DNA from: JBCKUK01 sp038924905
Lineage (GTDB): Bacteria > Pseudomonadota > Gammaproteobacteria > Burkholderiales > Methylophilaceae
Reading direction: 5' to 3'
Assembly: GCA_038924905.1 (NCBI GenBank)
Contig: JBCKUK010000005.1
Coordinates: 1 to 64,000 of the forward strand
Length of the DNA: 64,000 nt
The position numbers and the translations under genes are program-made. The notes beneath the pieces are model-generated. The model did not search any database. It saw nothing but the letters and a program-made list of their open reading frames with translations, and was not told where the DNA came from. This document shows, piece after piece, positions 59,841-64,000 of the stretch (the stretch's first letter is position 1; each line of letters begins with the position of its first letter).

Positions 59841-61031
59841 ATGAACGAATACTTGTTTACCTCCGAATCTGTCTCTGAAGGTCATCCTGATAAGGTAGCC
59901 GACCAAATTTCTGATGCTATCGTCGATGCCATTCTGGCGCAGGATAAGCATTCCCGTATTGCTGCCGAGACGTTGGTGAGTACCGGGTTGGTGATACTGG
60001 CCGGTGAGATTACGACCGACGCCAAAGTGGACTATGCCAAGGTGGCGCGCGAGACTGTGCGCCATATAGGGTATGCTGACCCCGCTCTGCGCTTCGATGC
60101 CGATGGCTGTTCTGTTCATGTCTGCTATGGTCAGCAAAGTGCCAATATTGCCCAAGGCGTGAACGCGGCCTATGACGACAACTTGGACCAAGGCGCTGGC
60201 GACCAAGGGCTGATGTTTGGCTATGCTTGTGATGAAACGCCGCAATTGATGCCATTGCCGATTTGGCTCGCGCATCGTCTGATGGAGCGCCAATCCCAGT
60301 TACGTAAGGACGGTCGTCTGCCTTGGCTACGTCCTGACGCCAAGTCCCAAGTTACACTCAAATATGTCAACGGCAGGCCCGACAGCATCGACACGGTGGT
60401 GCTTTCTACCCAGCATGATCCGGATATGGCGGAAGGCCCGCGGAGCAATCGACGTATGAAGCAGGCCGCTATTGATGCTATCATCGAAGACATCATCCAG
60501 CCCGTGCTGCCTAAGGAGCTTATAAAGGGTGACATCAAGTACCTAGTGAACCCCACTGGTGCGTTTGAGATTGGCGGCCCCCATGGTGATGTCGGTCTCA
60601 CGGGCCGCAAGATTATTGTGGATACCTACGGCGGCGCAGCACCACACGGGGGTGGCGCTTTCTCGGGTAAAGATCCTTCCAAGGTCGACCGTTCCGCCGC
60701 CTATGCTGCCCGTTATGTGGCCAAGAACATTGTAGCGGCAGGCTTGGCAAGCAAGTGCATTGTACAAATTTCTTATGCCATTGGTGTGTCGCGCCCAACC
60801 AGTGTCATGGTGGAAACCTATGGCACGGGTAAAGTTTCAAATGAAGTGCTTACCCAATTAGTGCTTGATCATTTCGACTTGCGCCCTAAGGGCATTGTCA
60901 AAATGCTGGATTTGTTACGGCCGATTTACCAGAAGACCGCCGCATATGGCCATTTTGGGCGTGATGAGCCAGAGTTTACCTGGGAGGCTACAGATAAGGC
61001 TGCTGCATTAAAGGCGGCGGCCGGTATTTAA
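59841..61031 (+). CDS. metK: S-adenosylmethionine synthetase
   Basis: MetK makes SAM from methionine and ATP. The 396-residue protein has SEGHPDKVADQISDAI (ATP and K+ site), GAGDQGLMFGYA, and the phosphate loop GGGAFSGKDPSKVDRSAAY. It is divergent from the acyltransferase gene and followed by an SAH riboswitch and ahcY, so SAM synthesis and recycling sit together. Confidence 0.97.
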   Translation: MNEYLFTSESVSEGHPDKVADQISDAIVDAILAQDKHSRIAAETLVSTGLVILAGEITTDAKVDYAKVARETVRHIGYADPALRFDADGCSVHVCYGQQSANIAQGVNAAYDDNLDQGAGDQGLMFGYACDETPQLMPLPIWLAHRLMERQSQLRKDGRLPWLRPDAKSQVTLKYVNGRPDSIDTVVLSTQHDPDMAEGPRSNRRMKQAAIDAIIEDIIQPVLPKELIKGDIKYLVNPTGAFEIGGPHGDVGLTGRKIIVDTYGGAAPHGGGAFSGKDPSKVDRSAAYAARYVAKNIVAAGLASKCIVQISYAIGVSRPTSVMVETYGTGKVSNEVLTQLVLDHFDLRPKGIVKMLDLLRPIYQKTAAYGHFGRDEPEFTWEATDKAAALKAAAGI

Positions 61032-61097
61032 TGTCGCAAGAAACATGCGTCAGTAATTTTGCAAAAAGATAATTTCGCTTTATAATTAGGTAAATAG

Positions 61098-61184
61098 ACC
61101 GAGGAACGTTGCGAAGCCGCACCAAATCAAATGGCTCCAGGCTCGGTTGCGGGAGATTAGTCTCCCGTCGAACGGCGTTCACTT
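61098..61184 (+). promoter_or_regulatory. S-adenosylhomocysteine riboswitch
   Basis: CCGAGGAACGTTGCG (from 61099), CCAGGCTCGG and the closing AACGGCGTTCAC (to about 61182) are the conserved parts of the SAH aptamer, in the right order, with CGAG/CTCG and GAACG/CGTTC pairings. Known members switch on ahcY and metH or metF when SAH builds up. It precedes ahcY by about 90 bases. Confidence 0.93.
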
Positions 61185-61274
61185 AACTAACCGTGCCGGA
61201 CACGGAAGTTGTGTGAATAGCGTCAAAAAACTTTTCAGCACTTCCCTCCGGCCACACCATTCAAGGATATAGAA

Positions 61275-62699
61275 ATGAATACTGTGGCTGACACCAAAGA
61301 TTACGTCATTGCCGATTTAAGTTTAGCTGCCTGGGGCCGCAAGGAGATTGCGATTGCCGAGACGGAAATGCCTGGTTTAATGGCGATTCGTGAAGAATAC
61401 GCAGTACTGAAACCGCTTCGCGGTGCACGTATTACCGGCTCTCTGCACATGACCATTCAAACTGCTGTGCTGATCGAAACCCTGAAAGATTTGGGAGCAG
61501 AGGTACGCTGGGCATCGTGCAACATCTACTCCACGCAGGATCATGCAGCCGCTGCAATCGCAGCCGGTGGGACACCTGTATTTGCTGTTAAAGGCGAAAA
61601 TCTTGATGAATATTGGGATTACACCCACCGCATTTTTGAATGGCCGGATGCTGGCACCAGCTCACCGGCCTATAGCAACATGATTCTGGACGATGGTGGC
61701 GATGCAACTTTGCTACTGCATTTGGGTAGCAAGGCTGAGAGCGATGCTTCCCTTTTAAGCAATCCGGGCTCTGAGGAAGAAACCTGTCTGTTCAATTCCA
61801 TCAAGGCCAAACTGGCAGTCAATGCCAAATGGTATTCCACGCGCCTGTCCAAAATAATCGGCGTGACCGAGGAAACCACCACGGGCGTGCACCGACTTTA
61901 TCAAATGCATAAAGAAGGCCGCTTGGCTTTCCCTGCGATTAACGTCAATGATTCTGTGACCAAGTCCAAGTTCGATAATCTTTATGGCTGCCGCGAGTCT
62001 TTGGTTGATGCCATCAAGCGTGCAACTGATGTCATGATCGCGGGCAAAGTAGCTGTAGTTGCCGGTTATGGTGATGTGGGTAAAGGCTCCGCGCAAGCCT
62101 TGCGAGCTTTATCTGCGCAAGTCTGGGTGACGGAAGTTGACCCCATCTGCGCCTTGCAGGCCGCGATGGAGGGCTACCGTGTAGTTACCATGGATTACGC
62201 TGCTGAACACGCCGATATTTTTGTCACCGCTACCGGTAACTATCACGTCATTACGCATGAACATATGGCAAAAATGAAAGACCAGGCCATCGTTTGCAAC
62301 ATCGGCCACTTCGATAATGAAATTGACGTGGCGTCATTGGAAAAATACCAGTGGGATGAAATCAAGCCGCAAGTGGACCACGTGATTTTCCCTGAGGGCA
62401 AAAAAATTATCCTGTTAGCCAAAGGTCGCTTGGTGAATTTGGGTTGTGGTACCGGCCATCCAAGCTATGTGATGAGCTCCTCATTTGCCAACCAGACCAT
62501 CGCGCAGATTGAGTTATTCAGCAATCCAGCGCAATATCCGGTAGGTGTTTATACCTTGCCCAAGCATCTGGATGAAAAGGTGGCTGTGTTGCAATTGAAA
62601 AAACTCAATGCCCAGTTGACCCGCCTGACTGACCAGCAGGCAGCCTATATAGGAGTGTCTGCGGATGGTCCTTACAAGTCGGAGCATTATCGTTATTAG
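61275..62699 (+). CDS. ahcY: Adenosylhomocysteinase
   Basis: AhcY hydrolyses SAH to adenosine and homocysteine and keeps methyltransferases from product inhibition. The 474-residue protein has SLHMTIQTAVLIETL, the NAD-binding GYGDVGKGSAQAL and the C-terminal KSEHYRY. An insertion near residues 150-190, as in other bacterial forms, explains its length. It is controlled by the SAH riboswitch just upstream. Confidence 0.97.
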   Translation: MNTVADTKDYVIADLSLAAWGRKEIAIAETEMPGLMAIREEYAVLKPLRGARITGSLHMTIQTAVLIETLKDLGAEVRWASCNIYSTQDHAAAAIAAGGTPVFAVKGENLDEYWDYTHRIFEWPDAGTSSPAYSNMILDDGGDATLLLHLGSKAESDASLLSNPGSEEETCLFNSIKAKLAVNAKWYSTRLSKIIGVTEETTTGVHRLYQMHKEGRLAFPAINVNDSVTKSKFDNLYGCRESLVDAIKRATDVMIAGKVAVVAGYGDVGKGSAQALRALSAQVWVTEVDPICALQAAMEGYRVVTMDYAAEHADIFVTATGNYHVITHEHMAKMKDQAIVCNIGHFDNEIDVASLEKYQWDEIKPQVDHVIFPEGKKIILLAKGRLVNLGCGTGHPSYVMSSSFANQTIAQIELFSNPAQYPVGVYTLPKHLDEKVAVLQLKKLNAQLTRLTDQQAAYIGVSADGPYKSEHYRY

Positions 62700-62763
62700 T
62701 GAGTAAGTGCGCGATTCGGTTTATCGGTCTGGGTTGAATAAAATTTTTCAAGGGAATAGAACC

Positions 62764-63111
62764 ATGAAGTTACTCATCGTCTGGTTTTTGAATGCGCTTG
62801 CCTTGCTTGCTGTTGCCTATTTAATGCCTTCTATACATGTAGCAGGACTGAGCGGGGCATTGATTGCCGCCGCTGTTATTGGGCTATTTAATGTGTTGAT
62901 CAGACCCATATTGATATTGCTTACACTGCCTGTCACCGTATTAACGCTGGGCCTATTCATTTTTGTCATCAATGGCTTGTTGTTTTTCCTGGTCGGCCAT
63001 CTGCTGCAAGGCTTCGAGGTGCAAAGCTTGTTATCCGGCATACTGGGCGCAGTCCTGTATAGCCTGATCTCGTGGGCGTTAAGTGCGCTGGTATTAGGCG
63101 GCAAAGAATAG
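62764..63111 (+). CDS. Four-helix membrane protein (phage-holin superfamily IV-like)
   Basis: A 115-residue protein with four hydrophobic segments: about 4-22, 28-48, 52-75 and 88-110. The NVLIRPILILLTLPVTVLTLG motif of this family is present. I use the ATG at 62764, after AGGG; 19 codons upstream are open. Despite the database name of the family it is not a phage gene here. It sits between ahcY and metF in an SAH-riboswitch operon. Its function is unknown. Confidence 0.82.
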   Translation: MKLLIVWFLNALALLAVAYLMPSIHVAGLSGALIAAAVIGLFNVLIRPILILLTLPVTVLTLGLFIFVINGLLFFLVGHLLQGFEVQSLLSGILGAVLYSLISWALSALVLGGKE

Positions 63112-63135
63112 AGCAGAAGTTAGAGGTGCCCTAAA

Positions 63136-63978
63136 GTGAATAAGCAGCCCGTGATCAGCTTTGAATTTTTCCCGCCAAAAACGGCAGAAGGCGTAGCCAA
63201 GCTACGTGCAACGCGTAAGCAGCTTGCACAATTGCACCCCAAGTTTTTCTCGGTAACCTTTGGCGCGGGAGGCTCAACGCGCGACCGTACGATGGAAACG
63301 GTGCTGGAAATTCAAAGTGAAGGTTTGGGGGTAGCGCCGCATATTTCCTGCATTTCTTCCAGTAAAGAGGAGATAAGTAGCGTGCTGGCAGCATATCGCG
63401 CTAACGGTATACGCCATTTGGTCGCATTGCGCGGCGACATTCCTTCAGGAGAAGTAAGTACCGGTGATTTTCGCCATGCCAATGAGCTGGTGGCTTTTAT
63501 CCGACAGGAAACGGCAGATTGGTTTGAGATAGAAGTGGCGGCGTATCCCGAGACTCATCCCGAAGCGTCTTCGCCAGTTGAGGATTTGAAGTATTTCAAA
63601 AACAAGGTGGATGCGGGCGCCAATGCCGCAATCACCCAGTATTTTTACAATCCTGATGCGTACTTTCGTTTTATCGACCAATGCGGCGCTTTGGGCATTA
63701 GCATTCCTGTCGTACCAGGCGTAATGCCGATATATAACTTTACGCAGCTGGCGCGTTTTTCAAGTGTATGTGGTGCAGAGATTCCGCGCTGGCTACGTTT
63801 GAGGCTGCAGGATTACGGTGATGACCTGGCTTCGCTCAGGTCTTTGGGCATGGATGTAGTGACTGACTTGTGCGAACAGTTGCTCGCTGGCGGTGCGCCA
63901 GGCTTGCACTTTTATACGTTGAATCAGGCGGGGATTATCTCCACCATCGTGCAGCGGCTGGGCATTCCGCATAGCTAG
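63136..63978 (+). CDS. metF: 5,10-Methylenetetrahydrofolate reductase
   Basis: MetF reduces methylene- to methyl-tetrahydrofolate, the methyl donor for homocysteine remethylation. The 280-residue protein begins at GTG after AGAGGTG and has the TIM-barrel motifs ISFEFFPPKT (catalytic Glu), SVTFGAGGSTRD, ALRGD and ITQYFYNPD. As the third gene behind the SAH riboswitch it would turn released homocysteine back to methionine. Confidence 0.95.
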   Translation: MNKQPVISFEFFPPKTAEGVAKLRATRKQLAQLHPKFFSVTFGAGGSTRDRTMETVLEIQSEGLGVAPHISCISSSKEEISSVLAAYRANGIRHLVALRGDIPSGEVSTGDFRHANELVAFIRQETADWFEIEVAAYPETHPEASSPVEDLKYFKNKVDAGANAAITQYFYNPDAYFRFIDQCGALGISIPVVPGVMPIYNFTQLARFSSVCGAEIPRWLRLRLQDYGDDLASLRSLGMDVVTDLCEQLLAGGAPGLHFYTLNQAGIISTIVQRLGIPHS

Positions 63979-64000
63979 TTTTGGCTAGCCGACCGAGTTA

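Noticed and set aside
62764..63111. Phage holin
   Set aside because: The family name is misleading. The gene lies in a metabolic operon and no phage gene is near.

Overview
The window reads as a chromosomal segment of a Gram-negative betaproteobacterium. The evidence is a run of housekeeping blocks in typical betaproteobacterial arrangement, such as rimP-nusA-infB-rbfA-truB-rpsO-pnp, zapB/zapA followed by a 6S RNA, and metK-SAH riboswitch-ahcY-metF. TonB receptors, a lipid A acyltransferase and an MSHA-type pilus point the same way. A Nitrosomonadales/Gallionellaceae-like lineage is my best guess, but that is inference. No CRISPR array, rRNA operon or replication origin was seen.

Layout: (1) 1-8785 is the translation/RNA-decay supercluster. 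It is closed by a bidirectional terminator shared with convergent dksA, and folD follows. (2) 10357-10651 is a tRNA-Pro/Arg/His trio. It is followed by a decayed phage- or plasmid-like island (10.7-15.2 kb) on the minus strand: a YqaJ exonuclease, a DUF1071 annealing protein, an ArdC-like antirestriction protein and small unknown ORFs. The island ends in wreckage of an IS21-family and an IS3-family insertion sequence. (3) 15.36-31.2 kb is an MSHA-like type IV pilus locus in two convergent units. Pilin and minor-pilin genes are on plus, and the biogenesis genes (I, an I2-like gene, J, K, L, N, M, an unnamed gene, E, G) are on minus. A 130-bp MITE-like element lies at the meeting point, and an integrase fragment lies inside the biogenesis unit.

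(4) 31.5-35.9 kb is a mosaic. It holds a regulator behind twin palindromes, a terminase small-subunit stump, a duplicated 5' piece of moeB flanking a FitAB/VapBC-type toxin-antitoxin pair, and intact moeB. Next comes a DUF559 nuclease gene bracketed by two inverted pairs of REP-like palindromes. Last are two head-to-head membrane-associated genes that lost their 5' ends in one deletion. (5) valS carries an in-frame REP-like insertion and is followed by tusA and a frameshifted rhodanese gene. (6) 39405-43896 is a second decayed island, bounded by a 45-bp exact repeat of the 3' half of tRNA-Phe that stops in the anticodon loop. It holds a broken HigB/RelE-type toxin with intact antitoxin, and an RHH regulator coupled to an adenine methyltransferase whose C-terminus is cut off by an IS21-like end.

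(7) 44-64 kb is ordinary core. It contains a B12 uptake unit under a cobalamin riboswitch, zapB/zapA/6S RNA, an EVE protein, a YVTN propeller lipoprotein, ilvA, rpiA and phoU with a Pho-box-like site. It continues with yggX, a ZnuD-like receptor, xerC-DUF484-dapF, an LpxL-like acyltransferase and metK, and ends with an SAH riboswitch driving ahcY, a small membrane protein gene and metF.

The most novel-looking signals are the DUF559 gene embedded in REP-like inverted pairs, the tRNA-Phe island with precise att repeats, the MITE whose target duplication contains the mshG stop codon, the moeB fragment flanking a toxin-antitoxin module, and the large PilX/MshP-like protein with GTGGTGTYT-type repeats.
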